Shown here piece after piece: positions 1-8,921 of a stretch of 64,000 nt of DNA. The stretch is from Streptomyces celluloflavus. GTDB lineage: Bacteria; Actinomycetota; Actinomycetes; Streptomycetales; Streptomycetaceae. The stretch covers positions 186,001 through 250,000 of the forward strand of contig JOEL01000001.1 in the NCBI GenBank assembly GCA_000720995.1, in the 5' to 3' direction. A program made the position numbers and the translations under genes. The stretch's first letter is position 1; each line of letters starts with the position of its first letter. The notes under the pieces are model-generated. The model was not told where the DNA came from. It searched no databases and was given only the letters and a program-made list of their open reading frames with translations.

Positions 1-2
1 TG

Positions 3-1496
3 CGGGCGAACCGCTCGGAGCGGCTCGTGGTGGGCCTGCTCGGCGTCCTCAAGGCCGGGGCGGCCTACATCCCGCTCGACACGGACTACCCGGCCGAACG
101 GCTCGACTTCATCACCGCCGACGCCCGGGTCGCCCGCGAACTGGGCGACGCCGACCTCGCGGACGACGGGCCGGCCGAAGCCGACGGGCCGGCCGAAGCC
201 GACGCACCGGCACCCGACGACCTGGCCTATGTCATCTACACCTCCGGCTCCACCGGCCGCCCCAAGGGCGTGCAGATCGCGCACCGCTCGCTGACCAACC
301 TGCTGCTGGCCATCCGGGACCTGCTCGACGCCGGCCCCCACCACCGCTGGCTGGCGCTGACCTCGGTCTCGTTCGACATCTCCGGCCTGGAACTCCTCCT
401 CCCGCTGATCACCGGCGCCACCGTGGTCGTGGCGAGCGAGCAGCAGACACGGGACGGCGCGGCGCTGACCGAACTGGCCGCCCGGCACGGGGTCACCCAC
501 ATCCAGGCGACCCCCACCGGCTGGGCGATGCTCCTGGACGCCGGATTCGACGACCCGGCGGTCACGGCCCTCACCGGCGGTGAGGCGCTCCCGCTGACGC
601 TCGCCCGGCGGCTGCGCCCGAAGGTCGGCAGGCTCGTCAACGTCTACGGACCGACGGAGGCGACGATCTGGGCGACCTCGGACGAGATCGGCCCCGACCC
701 GGACCGGGTGACGATCGGCCGGCCGCTCGCCAACACCCGGGCCGTCGTGCTCGACGCCCGCCTGACGCCGGTCCCGGTCGGTGTCCCCGGCGATCTCCAC
801 CTCGCCGGGACCGGCCTCGCCCGTGGCTACCTCGGCAGACCGGAGCTGGACAGCGAGTGCTTCCTGCCCGATCCGTTCGGCCCGCCGGGCAGCCGGCTGT
901 ACCGGACCGGCGACCGGGTGCGCCGGCTCGACGACGGACGGCTGGAGTTCCTCGGCAGGGCCGACGACCAGATCAAACTCCGGGGCTACCGGATCGAGTT
1001 CGGCGAGATCGAATCGCGGCTGCTCGCGGTGGACGGTGTGGACCGGGCCGCCGCCGCGGTGCGGGACGGCCGGCTGATCGGCTATCACACCGGCGGCGCG
1101 GGCGCGGACGAACTCCGGCGCGCCCTGGCGGCCTCGCTGCCCGGCTACATGGTGCCCGAGGTCTTCATCGGCCTCGACGCCCTGCCGGCCACCCCGAACG
1201 GCAAGCTCGACAGGTCCGCGCTGCCGTCCCCGCCCGAGCCGGTCACCGTGCCGTCGGCGGGCTCCGGCAGCACCCTCGACACGGTGCGGGAGATCTGGCG
1301 CGAGGTGTTCCGGCTCCCCGGGCTGGGCGACACCGAGAACCTCTTCGACCTCGGCGGCCACTCGATCACGATGACCCAGATCTCGGCCCGGATACTCGAC
1401 CGGCTCGGCGTCGACGTCCCGCTGTACGCGTACTTCGACGAACCGACGGTCCGCGGTATCGCCGCCGTGGTCGCCGACCTCGGGCCGGCGGACTGA
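3..1496 (+). CDS. NRPS adenylation + carrier protein, 3' part (predicted Gly module)
   Basis: The 5' end lies outside the window: the frame is open from base 3 and the first residues already sit inside an adenylation (A) domain. Visible A motifs are YTSGSTGRPKG (about 237-270), FDIS, VYGPTEA, YRTGDRV, KLRGYRIE and the NGKLD lysine motif (about 1198). A carrier (PCP) domain follows, with the phosphopantetheine serine in LGGHS at 1362-1364, and the protein ends about 40 residues later. There is no condensation or thioesterase domain downstream. Aligning the binding pocket by hand to GrsA gives D-I-L-Q-L-G-V-I-W-K, very close to codes known for glycine. It could be the end of a large NRPS or a stand-alone A-PCP protein. 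The substrate call is inference. Confidence 0.93.
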   Translation, partial: RANRSERLVVGLLGVLKAGAAYIPLDTDYPAERLDFITADARVARELGDADLADDGPAEADGPAEADAPAPDDLAYVIYTSGSTGRPKGVQIAHRSLTNLLLAIRDLLDAGPHHRWLALTSVSFDISGLELLLPLITGATVVVASEQQTRDGAALTELAARHGVTHIQATPTGWAMLLDAGFDDPAVTALTGGEALPLTLARRLRPKVGRLVNVYGPTEATIWATSDEIGPDPDRVTIGRPLANTRAVVLDARLTPVPVGVPGDLHLAGTGLARGYLGRPELDSECFLPDPFGPPGSRLYRTGDRVRRLDDGRLEFLGRADDQIKLRGYRIEFGEIESRLLAVDGVDRAAAAVRDGRLIGYHTGGAGADELRRALAASLPGYMVPEVFIGLDALPATPNGKLDRSALPSPPEPVTVPSAGSGSTLDTVREIWREVFRLPGLGDTENLFDLGGHSITMTQISARILDRLGVDVPLYAYFDEPTVRGIAAVVADLGPAD

Positions 1497-1529
1497 CGGC
1501 GCTACCGCGGCACTCGCGCGGCGCGTCCG

Positions 1530-1742
1530 TCAGTGCGCGTCCATGGCCGCGGCCAGGCTCTTGGGACGCATGTCCGTCCAGTGCTCGTTGACGTAGTCGA
1601 GGCATGCCTGGCGGTCGGCGGCGGCGAGGGCGACCGTCCAGCCGGCGGGCACCTCGGCGAAGTCCGGCCACAGCGAATGCTGCCCCTCGTCGTTGACGAC
1701 GACGAGGTGCTGCGCGTCGGGGTTCTCGAAAGGATTGCTCAT
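1530..1742 (-). CDS. MbtH-like NRPS accessory protein
   Basis: A 70-residue protein with the MbtH signature: start MSNPFENPD, central [12 protein letters not shown], then PAGW and a C-terminal WTDMRPKSL. MbtH proteins bind NRPS adenylation domains and are needed for their folding or activity. It is convergent with the A-PCP gene, with stop codons about 30 bases apart, so it is probably part of the same biosynthetic cluster extending to the left. The ATG has GGAG about seven bases upstream. Size and the conserved tryptophans are normal for the family. Confidence 0.93.
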   Translation of the reverse strand: MSNPFENPDAQHLVVVNDEGQHSLWPDFAEVPAGWTVALAAADRQACLDYVNEHWTDMRPKSLAAAMDAH

Positions 1743-1799
1743 CGCTCTGCTCCGGTGGTGAGAGGGAGTTGTCGGGTGCGGTGATGATCAATTCGCGTT

Positions 1800-1826
1800 G
1801 GCCGCCCGGTCATGATACGGGCGGCC
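1800..1826 (-). terminator. Hairpin terminator after the murJ-like gene
   Basis: Perfect 9-bp inverted repeat (GGCCGCCCG at 1800-1808, reverse complement at 1818-1826) with a 9-base loop. It sits 25 bases past the stop of the MurJ-like gene. There is no strong T-tract, as is usual in Streptomyces. Confidence 0.6.
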
Positions 1827-1850
1827 CCGGCGAAGTGACAGGGCGAAAGC

Positions 1851-4136
1851 TCACCGGCCGAGGCGTCCGCGGACCATCGCGACCATGGCGTTCAGCTCCG
1901 CCACCCGCAGCAGCCGCGCGAGGACGAGGAAGATGCCCAGCAGGACGCAGCCGCCGCCGGCCAGTGCCGCGAGCGAGCCCAGGACGCCGCTGCCGAGGGC
2001 CTGGGTGATGGCATTGGCCACACCCCCGCCGGCGAGTGTCGCGGGGGCCGCGGCGGCGATCAGGCGGAGGTAGGTACGCAGGACCCGCGAGCCGTCCAGA
2101 TCGCCGCCCAGCCGCTTGCGCAGCCGGCGCCAGGCGACGCCGAGACCGACCGCGAAGGACAGCCCATAGGAAGCGGCCATCCCGGCGACGGCCCAGCGCG
2201 CGGGCAGGACGAAGTAGCTCAGGGCGGAGGCGGCGGCGTTCACCACGGCGACGATCACGGTGTTGTAGAAGGGTGTGCGGGTGTCCTCGTACGCGTAGAA
2301 GCCGCGCAGCACGACGTACTGCACCGAGTAGGGAATCAGGCCCAGGCCGAAGGCCATGAGGACATGGCCGATGCCCCGGGCGCCCTCGGCGCCGGAGCCC
2401 GCGTAGAGCAGGGTGGCGATCGGCACGCCCAGCGCCAGGAAGGCGAAGGCGCAGGGCACGATGGCGACGGCAGAGGTCCGCAGTCCGTAGGAGATGTCGG
2501 TGCGGACCGCCGCCGCGTCGTCGTCCTGGGCGGCGCGGGCGATCCGGGGCAGGACGGCGGTCATCACCGACACGGTGATGATGGCCTGCGGCATCTGCCA
2601 CAGCAGCAGGGCGAAGTTGTACGCGGTGATGCCCGAGCCCGGGTGCCCGGACCGTTCGGCGGCGGAGCCCGCCGTGGTGGCGAGCCGGGTGACGACCGTC
2701 AGGCCGATCTGGTTGGCGAACACATAGAGAATCGTCCACTTGGCCAGACCCATGGCCTTGCCGAGGCCATGGCCCCTGAAGTCACGGCGCGGGCGGATCC
2801 GGAAGCCGGCGTTGCGCAGGTACGGCAGCATGGCCAGCGCCTGCACCGCGAGTCCGAGCAGGGTGCCCAGGCCGAGGAGCCGGACTCCTTCCGGGGTGAC
2901 GGTCGCCGGGTCGACACCGGATTCGGTGAAGCCGCCGAAGGCCCAGATGAACCCGGAGAAGGTCGCGATGGTCACGACGTTGTTGAGAACCGGGGTCCAC
3001 ATCATCGCGCCGAAGCGGCTGCGGGCGTTGAGGATCTGACCGAGCACCACATGCACGCCCATGAAGAACATGGTGGGCAGGCAGTACTGCGTGAAGGTCA
3101 CGGTGACGGCCATGCGCTGCGGATCGTCGGAGATGTCCGGCGACATGAGCCGGACCAGCAGCGGAGCCCCCAGCACGCAGATCACCGTGACGGCCGCGAG
3201 CACCCCCACGACCAGGGTGAGCAGTCGGTTGGCGTACGCCTCGCCGCCGTCGTCGTCCTTCTTCATGGCCCGTACGAGCTGCGGGACGAACACCGCGTTC
3301 AGCGCGCCGCCGCCGACCAGGGTGTAGATCATCGTGGGCAGGACGTTGGCGACCTGGTAGGAGTCGTTGAGAGCGCCGACGCCGATCGCCGTGGCCATCA
3401 CGAGGGTGCGCAGAAAGCCGGTGATACGGGACACCATCGTGCCCGCCGCCATCAGGGCGCTGGACTTCACCAGGTTGGTGGAGCCGCCGGCCGGCTTCGG
3501 TTCGGGAGCCGGTTCGGCGGGCGGCGCCGGAGCCGGTTCGGGCGACTCGGACGGGAACGTTTCTCCGGGACCGGCGACCTGATCCTCGACCGCCGCCGCG
3601 GTGGTCCGCGGCGGCGCGGCCATCACGTCCTGGAACGGCTCGCCCTGCACAGCGGGGCCCGGACCCTGCCCGTGCGGCACCGCGCCGTCGTAGCCATGGG
3701 CCTGCGCGGGGACATGGCCGTACCCGTATCCGTACGCGTGGCCGTAGTTGTAGCCGTGGCCATAGCCGTAGCCGTAATGCGGTGTGGCCCCGTCGTCCTG
3801 GATGACGAGTTCCGGTGCGGGGTACTGCGGTGCGGCGTACTCCGGTGCGGGCGGAGGCGCCTGGCCGTGGTAGCCGGAGTGGTCGTGGTAGCTGTAGTAG
3901 GGGCCTTCATGACCGGTGTAGCCATCGTGACCGGTGTAGTCGTCGTAGCCGAGGTAGCCGTGATGACCGGTGTATTCGCCGTGGCCGGGGTAACCGAGGT
4001 GGCTGCCGTCACCGTGGTGGGCGTCGGCGCCGTGCTGGCCGGCGCTCCCGGGCGGTGGCTGCGGCGGGACATGCCATCCGGCGGCGAAGTCGCCCTCCGG
4101 AACCCGGCCCTCGTTCTCGCCGTACGGCGCGTTCAT
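1851..4136 (-). CDS. MurJ/MviN-family lipid II flippase with long Tyr/Gly/His-rich N-terminal tail
   Basis: 761 residues. From about residue 222 on it is a MurJ (MVF) integral membrane protein: the start NLVKSSALMAAGTMVSRITGFLRT is typical and about 13-14 hydrophobic segments follow. MurJ flips the lipid-linked peptidoglycan precursor across the membrane. The first ~220 residues are hydrophilic low complexity, with repeated GYxGH/YTGHxGY units (about 40-100), then GYGYGH repeats and a Pro/Glu stretch. The normal Streptomyces murJ locus lies near the trxA/parAB region; none of those genes is here, so this is probably a second copy. Its position beside an NRPS raises the possibility of self-resistance. 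Family assignment is sure; special function is inference. Confidence 0.9.
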   Translation of the reverse strand: MNAPYGENEGRVPEGDFAAGWHVPPQPPPGSAGQHGADAHHGDGSHLGYPGHGEYTGHHGYLGYDDYTGHDGYTGHEGPYYSYHDHSGYHGQAPPPAPEYAAPQYPAPELVIQDDGATPHYGYGYGHGYNYGHAYGYGYGHVPAQAHGYDGAVPHGQGPGPAVQGEPFQDVMAAPPRTTAAAVEDQVAGPGETFPSESPEPAPAPPAEPAPEPKPAGGSTNLVKSSALMAAGTMVSRITGFLRTLVMATAIGVGALNDSYQVANVLPTMIYTLVGGGALNAVFVPQLVRAMKKDDDGGEAYANRLLTLVVGVLAAVTVICVLGAPLLVRLMSPDISDDPQRMAVTVTFTQYCLPTMFFMGVHVVLGQILNARSRFGAMMWTPVLNNVVTIATFSGFIWAFGGFTESGVDPATVTPEGVRLLGLGTLLGLAVQALAMLPYLRNAGFRIRPRRDFRGHGLGKAMGLAKWTILYVFANQIGLTVVTRLATTAGSAAERSGHPGSGITAYNFALLLWQMPQAIITVSVMTAVLPRIARAAQDDDAAAVRTDISYGLRTSAVAIVPCAFAFLALGVPIATLLYAGSGAEGARGIGHVLMAFGLGLIPYSVQYVVLRGFYAYEDTRTPFYNTVIVAVVNAAASALSYFVLPARWAVAGMAASYGLSFAVGLGVAWRRLRKRLGGDLDGSRVLRTYLRLIAAAAPATLAGGGVANAITQALGSGVLGSLAALAGGGCVLLGIFLVLARLLRVAELNAMVAMVRGRLGR

Positions 4137-4340
4137 GCTTGCCCCACTTTGTCAGTATCCGGACCGTCGATGGCCGGCCGTCACTCGACGGACACTCTCT
4201 CACCCGCCGTCCGGCGGCCTGACATTGCGAGACGGTGAACGCCGTCACGGTGAGCGCACAACGGACCGCGGGCGGGGCGGGGAGGCGCCGACGGAGCCGG
4301 GCCGGATCCGTCGCACCCCTCGCCCTGCCCGCACCCGACG
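4137..4340. other. Intergenic, murJ-like promoter side
   Basis: About 200 bases between the chitinase stop and the MurJ-like start. It should hold the MurJ-like promoter. No gene or clear operator was seen. Confidence 0.4.
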
Positions 4341-5402
4341 TCAGCGGCCCTGAAGCGCCTTGACGTTGTCCCCGAAGGTCCAGCCCTTCGACCCGTCCCA
4401 GTTGAGGGACCAGGTCATCAGTCCCTTCAGCTGGCCGCCGTAGGTGTTCCAGGCTTGCGACACCTGGCCCGGCGCCAGGTAGCCGCCCCCGGCGCCCGGT
4501 TGCGCCGGCAGTCCGGGCACCTGCTTGTCGTAGGGCACCTTGATCGTGGTGCCCTGGACGACCAGGCCCTTGTTGAGGCAGTCCGTCTGCGCGGTGAACC
4601 CCTCGACCGTGCCGGCCGAGTACGAGTCGCCGGAGCAGCCGTACATGCTGCCGTTGTAGTACTGCATGTTCAGCCACCAGAGCCGGCCGTTGTCCGCGTA
4701 CTTCTTCACGATGGGCAGGTACGCGCCCCAGATCGATCCGTAGGTCACGCTGCCGCCGGTGACATACGCCGTCTCGGGCGCCATCGTCAGGCCGAAGTTC
4801 GGGGGCATCTGGGCGAGTACACCGTCGATGATGCGGATGAGGTTGGCCTGCGAGGCAGACAGCGTGTTGATGTCGCCGCTGCCGGTAAGGCCGGTCTCGA
4901 TGTCGATGTCGATGCCGTCGAAGTTGTACGCCTTGAGGATCGGCACCACCGTCGCGACGAACCGGTCGGCGACGGTGCTGGAGCTGAGGTCGATACCGGC
5001 CGTGGCGCCTCCGATGGACATCAGGGTGGTGAGCCCGGCCGCCTTGGCCTGGCACATCTCGGCCGGCGTCGCGACCTTCACCGTCGAGTCCATCCCGTCC
5101 TCCCACAGGGCGGTGCCGTCCGAGAGGATGACCGGGAACGCCGCGTTGATCACGTTGTAGCCGTGACCGCCGATACGGGTGTCGGTGACCGGGATCCAGC
5201 CGAGCGGCGGATGGACGCCGTTCGACGCGCCGTCCCAGTTCTCCCAGTACCCCTGGAGCACCTTGCCCGCGGGCTTCGACTTGACCGCGCAGGTGTCGCT
5301 CCGCGGTGCGCTCGTCGGCGGCGGTGCCGCCGCGACCAGCAACTGCGTGACGAAAGCCGTCGCCAGGCCGATTCCCAGCAGACGTGATATCCGACCGATC
5401 AC
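4341..5402 (-). CDS. Secreted GH18 chitinase
   Basis: A glycoside hydrolase family 18 catalytic domain with the diagnostic DxxDxDxE motif seen as FDGIDIDIE; the last Glu is the acid/base. SIGGAT upstream and WSLNWDG near the C-terminus are also typical of the family. The N-terminus (IGRISRLLGIGLATAF... then AAAPPPTSA) is a Sec signal peptide. I prefer the GTG at 5402, which has AAGGGAG six bases upstream, over an ATG 21 bases further up; this gives 353 residues. There is no chitin-binding module, so it is a bare catalytic domain. A chitin box lies about 320 bases upstream at 5718. It should hydrolyse chitin outside the cell. Confidence 0.93.
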   Translation of the reverse strand: MIGRISRLLGIGLATAFVTQLLVAAAPPPTSAPRSDTCAVKSKPAGKVLQGYWENWDGASNGVHPPLGWIPVTDTRIGGHGYNVINAAFPVILSDGTALWEDGMDSTVKVATPAEMCQAKAAGLTTLMSIGGATAGIDLSSSTVADRFVATVVPILKAYNFDGIDIDIETGLTGSGDINTLSASQANLIRIIDGVLAQMPPNFGLTMAPETAYVTGGSVTYGSIWGAYLPIVKKYADNGRLWWLNMQYYNGSMYGCSGDSYSAGTVEGFTAQTDCLNKGLVVQGTTIKVPYDKQVPGLPAQPGAGGGYLAPGQVSQAWNTYGGQLKGLMTWSLNWDGSKGWTFGDNVKALQGR

Positions 5403-5625
5403 GTGGTGCTCCCTTCCGGCCATGACGGGCCGTCACCGCAGCGGTGAGGGTGTCCTGTCCATGGCGGTCCGACTCCGGGTGAGTGGGCAGCAGCCACCGT
5501 CTCGTCGTGCGGCCGTCCGGGATTCAGGGCCGGTCCCGGGGTTCGGGACCGCGGGCGCCGCCGGTCACTGCCCGGCCGCCGACGGCGACTGGCGTCCTGA
5601 CGCGGCGGCCGTGAGCGTGACCGGT

Positions 5626-5651
5626 GGGGGAGGGGGAGTGTGGGGGTGGGG
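5626..5651 (+). other. G-quadruplex-forming G-tract cluster upstream of chitinase
   Basis: Four runs of four or five G separated by 1-5 bases lie on the plus strand, 224-249 bases upstream of the chitinase start. Sequence pattern only; function unknown. Confidence 0.45.
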
Positions 5652-5717
5652 CACGCTTGCCGGCTGAACTGAGGGGGGCCTGGAGACGTATGTGGCGTGA
5701 CGCGCCACACGGTAGAT

Positions 5718-5729
5718 TGGTCCAGACCT
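5718..5729 (+). promoter_or_regulatory. Chitin box / DasR-type element
   Basis: TGGTCCAGACCT is identical to the 12-bp element described as a direct repeat in Streptomyces chitinase promoters, and its core resembles the DasR site GGTCTAGACC. Only one copy is visible here, whereas characterised promoters usually have two. It lies upstream of the GH18 chitinase gene. Confidence 0.65.
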
Positions 5730-5851
5730 TCCGTCAATGGGGTGGGAGCGACCCGGGTGCCGGTGCGGGCCGGCGTCCGTCGGTGCGCCGGCCGCGCGGT
5801 GGTGCCGTGCGCCGCTCCGTGGGCCCACGGCTGACCGGGCCCACGGCCGAG

Positions 5852-5879
5852 CGGGCCCGCGCCAAGAGGCGCGGGCCCG
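5852..5879 (-). terminator. Hairpin terminator after the GH85 gene
   Basis: Perfect 12-bp stem (CGGGCCCGCGCC at 5852-5863, reverse complement at 5868-5879) with the loop AAGA, about 100 bases past the GH85 stop codon. Confidence 0.65.
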
Positions 5880-5981
5880 TGAGGAGTTACCCGTACGGCG
5901 TCCGGGACGGTGGTGAGACGTCGCGGCGGCCGGTCCTCCCTCCGAACGGACCGGAAGGAGGTGCCGCGCGGGGCGGTGCGG

Positions 5982-8132
5982 TCAGGCCCAGTCGACCCGG
6001 GCGGTCGCCGGAGCGGAGCGCGTACCGTCCGGGGCCACCGCCACCAACGACAGCGTGCTGCCGGCCTCACTGCCCTGCCGGGTCAGGGACTTGACGTAGT
6101 ACACCCCGTCACAGACCCGGCCCAACGGCTCCGGGGTGCCGTCCGCCCGCTGCCGCCAGATGTCGTAGTACCAGACGCCCTGCGCGGCGAAGTCCCAGGA
6201 CAGGAAGACCTCGGCGCCGTTGCCCGCGGCGTTCGGATGGACCTGGTCGACCGTGAAGCGGGCCGGCCGGGCGGGGGCGGCGGGGGTGCCGGCCGGAAGG
6301 AGGGCCAGTTCACCGAGGTTGAGCCGGTAGGAGGCGGCGGCGTCGGCCGAGACACGGACCGCGATCGCGGCGATGGTGCGCCCCGCGTAGGCGGCCAGCG
6401 GGAGCCCGGCGGTGGTCCAGCCGGACGCCGCGGTCTTGCCTGCCGGCAGCCAGACGAAGTCGGCCGGTGCGTCCTGGAAAACCAGCCCCAGTTCCAGACC
6501 GCTCTGCTGTCCGGGCCGGTCGGTACGGAAGACCAGCCGGGCGCTCTCGCCGCCGCCGACGCGCAGCTGGGTCTTGAAGAGCCGGACCGTGGTGGGGTTG
6601 GCCGGGCCGAGCGTGCCGGATATCAGCAGGGAGCAGCCGCCGTCGTACGCGGTGGTGTGGTCGTAGTCGACACTCAGCGGCGCTCCGCTGCCACCGCTGG
6701 CCGTCCACCACTGCCAGGTGGGCAGCAGGTCCTGGCTGCCGGCGTTGTTCCACTCCCGGTCCGAGCGCTGCACACCGTCCAGGAAGAAGGCGCGGCCGTG
6801 GCCGGTGTTGAAGCGGGTGACGAAGGGGAACGCGCCGATCACCGAACGCTCGGCGATGTAGTGCGCGACACCGTCCCACTTGCGGTGGTTGTCCGGGTCG
6901 TTGGGCCTCCCGTTGTCCGTCCACGGCACGTACTCGGTACGTCCGGTGCGGGTGGGGTCCTCGTTCGGCCCCGACCAGTAGCGCCGTTCCCGTACGAAGG
7001 TGTTCTGCTGCTTGTCCGGGTTTTCGCGGTCGGGGTTGTTGGCCCACGCCATATGGGTGCCGAACAGGGCCCAACTGGTCTGCGCGTCACCGCCTTCGGG
7101 GAAGACGAGCCGGGGGTCGTAGGGCGGATTGAAGCCGTACTTCTCGTTCTCGGTGCCGAGGTACACCACGTCATGGGCCGCCATGCCCAGCCGCTTGGCG
7201 GTGGCCACCGAGGAGGCCACCCGGCTCGCGTTCCAGGCGTAGTTGACGAAGACGCTGTGGTTGACCGGCCGGCCGTCGTGCTGCACCCAGGCGGCGTTCA
7301 CGTCATTGAACTGGTTCTGGTACTGAAGCTGCCCGCCGGTGGTGATGGTGTCGTACCACTGGAGGTGGAAGCGGGCGGGCGCCTTGGCCCGCAGATACTT
7401 CAGGAACGCCATCAGCTGCGTGGCGTCCGCCTGCGAGACGGACGCTTCCTGGTTGATGAAGTAGCCGTCGAAACCGAAGTAGTCGGCCATCTCGATGAGC
7501 TTGTCGGCGACGATGAAGGAGCCGTCCGGGCGCTGCTCCAGATACGCGGAGAAGGCGCCGTTCCGCGGCCAGAACCACCCGGCCAGCGACTTCACGCCGT
7601 TGCGGTGCGCGGCGTCGGTGTACGCGGGGTTGGGCAGGTTGATCAGCCCGTGCTCCGGGTCGCTGGTCGACGAGCCCCATACCGGCATGCCGTGCCAGGA
7701 GCTGTACAGATCGCTGTACTGCCAGAAGCGCATCAGCCGGCGGGCGAACTGGTCGTTGTAGCGGTAGGCGGTGAAGAACGCGTTGTCGTAGTCGTACGAC
7801 ATGTTCATCACCTGCGCCTTCGAGGCCAGGGCGGGCTTCGCCTGGGTGGCGGTGAACGGCGCGATGCGGGTGGCCAGCGGCACCCGGGAGCGGAAGTACT
7901 TGGCGTACGGATCGCCGTCGGGGGTCCACGACTTGAGGCCGGCGGCGTTGTATCCGTGGAGGTACGGCTGATGCGGTGCGCGGGTGCGCCCCTCCTCCGC
8001 GGCGAACGCGACCCCGGCCATCGGTCCTGCCAGCGTGGCCGTACCGGCCAGCCCGACGGCCACACCCGCCGCGCCGAGCATCCTGATGAACGCGCGTCTG
8101 TCCACTCTGGCCGCTGCCGGTCGTTCTGCCAT
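5982..8132 (-). CDS. GH85 endo-beta-N-acetylglucosaminidase, Tat-exported
   Basis: A GH85 enzyme, which cuts the chitobiose core of N-linked glycans. The catalytic motif is GFDGYFINQE, where Asn and Glu act in substrate-assisted hydrolysis. The N-terminus carries a twin-arginine signal (RRAFIRMLGAAG then a hydrophobic stretch ending AFA), so it is exported folded. The C-terminal part holds beta-sandwich modules (around LRVGGGESARLVF and FTVDQVHPN). The ATG at 8132 has GGAGGA eight bases upstream; an upstream in-frame ATG at 8192 lacks such a site. The mature length is normal for the family. With the neighbouring chitinase it suggests scavenging of GlcNAc-containing glycans. Confidence 0.92.
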   Translation of the reverse strand: MAERPAAARVDRRAFIRMLGAAGVAVGLAGTATLAGPMAGVAFAAEEGRTRAPHQPYLHGYNAAGLKSWTPDGDPYAKYFRSRVPLATRIAPFTATQAKPALASKAQVMNMSYDYDNAFFTAYRYNDQFARRLMRFWQYSDLYSSWHGMPVWGSSTSDPEHGLINLPNPAYTDAAHRNGVKSLAGWFWPRNGAFSAYLEQRPDGSFIVADKLIEMADYFGFDGYFINQEASVSQADATQLMAFLKYLRAKAPARFHLQWYDTITTGGQLQYQNQFNDVNAAWVQHDGRPVNHSVFVNYAWNASRVASSVATAKRLGMAAHDVVYLGTENEKYGFNPPYDPRLVFPEGGDAQTSWALFGTHMAWANNPDRENPDKQQNTFVRERRYWSGPNEDPTRTGRTEYVPWTDNGRPNDPDNHRKWDGVAHYIAERSVIGAFPFVTRFNTGHGRAFFLDGVQRSDREWNNAGSQDLLPTWQWWTASGGSGAPLSVDYDHTTAYDGGCSLLISGTLGPANPTTVRLFKTQLRVGGGESARLVFRTDRPGQQSGLELGLVFQDAPADFVWLPAGKTAASGWTTAGLPLAAYAGRTIAAIAVRVSADAAASYRLNLGELALLPAGTPAAPARPARFTVDQVHPNAAGNGAEVFLSWDFAAQGVWYYDIWRQRADGTPEPLGRVCDGVYYVKSLTRQGSEAGSTLSLVAVAPDGTRSAPATARVDWA

Positions 8133-8921
8133 CACGTGTCTCCTCCACGAAACAGTGCATGACAACACTGTCATGCGGGGCGAGATGTTCATATCCGAGG
8201 ACTTGATGGCCCGTCAATGTATCTGCCGAGAATGCCGGAAGCGACACATGCGGCCGCGCTATGGGTTGTTCCCCCGGCGAAGAATTCCTTTTATGGCGCC
8301 CGGGTGCCGATAGCAGCTAAACCACTTTAGTGCAACAAGATCGCGGGGGTGGGGCGCTCCCTCGGCTTCCCCGGCGAACGCCTCTTGACAGTGAAACCGA
8401 CGGGGTGGAACAGTTACGGAGGACGTCAATTCGGACATGTATCCCGCGTCTCCCGCACTCGCGTCCGCGGGGACGAAGAGGCGAATCCTTCCGCCTGCCG
8501 CCGGCCGTCACTTGGGAGTTCCTTCGTGCTGCGAATGACGAGATCACCCGGAAGCTCGGCATTCACGTCATTGTCGGGGAGCTTACTTCGGTGACCTGCC
8601 GTGAATAATCTCCGGCTCGCCATTCCGGCGATACTCATGGAGTTCGGCGAGGCCCGCTAACCCAATGCCGACTTCGGTAATCAGCGGAGACCCTGGACCG
8701 CTGCGGGTGACGGATCCGCGCGACGCGCTCCGGCGGCCGGAAGCGATGTGGTGAATTCCCTTTATCCCGGGGCCTGTTGCCGAGTGGCGAAAAGAACTCC
8801 CGCTCTCTCACCGCTGGATGCGCAACGTGCAGACGGCGGAGTCCGGTTACGGGGTGGATACGGCGGCCCGACCGAGGCGCCGCCCCTTGATCAACGCGAC
8901 CGGGCTTCGTACGTTCATCCG
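8133..8921. other. Long intergenic region, no gene recognised
   Basis: About 790 bases with less biased composition than the neighbours. Short frames on both strands lack codon bias and good start sites. There is a TTGACA hexamer at about 8390 and the small inverted repeat CACTTTAGTG at about 8323-8332. It must hold the GH85 promoter. Confidence 0.5.

Noticed and set aside
2364-4238. 624-codon plus-strand frame opposite MurJ
   Set aside because: Repetitive Arg/Gly/Val sequence mirroring the MurJ coding strand; no ribosome-binding site or family match.
5910-8162. 750-codon plus-strand frame opposite the GH85 gene
   Set aside because: Antisense shadow; the minus-strand protein has a clear Tat signal and catalytic motif.
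8133-8921. Small proteins in the 790-base gap before the ASCH gene
   Set aside because: Frames on both strands lack codon bias and ribosome-binding sites.
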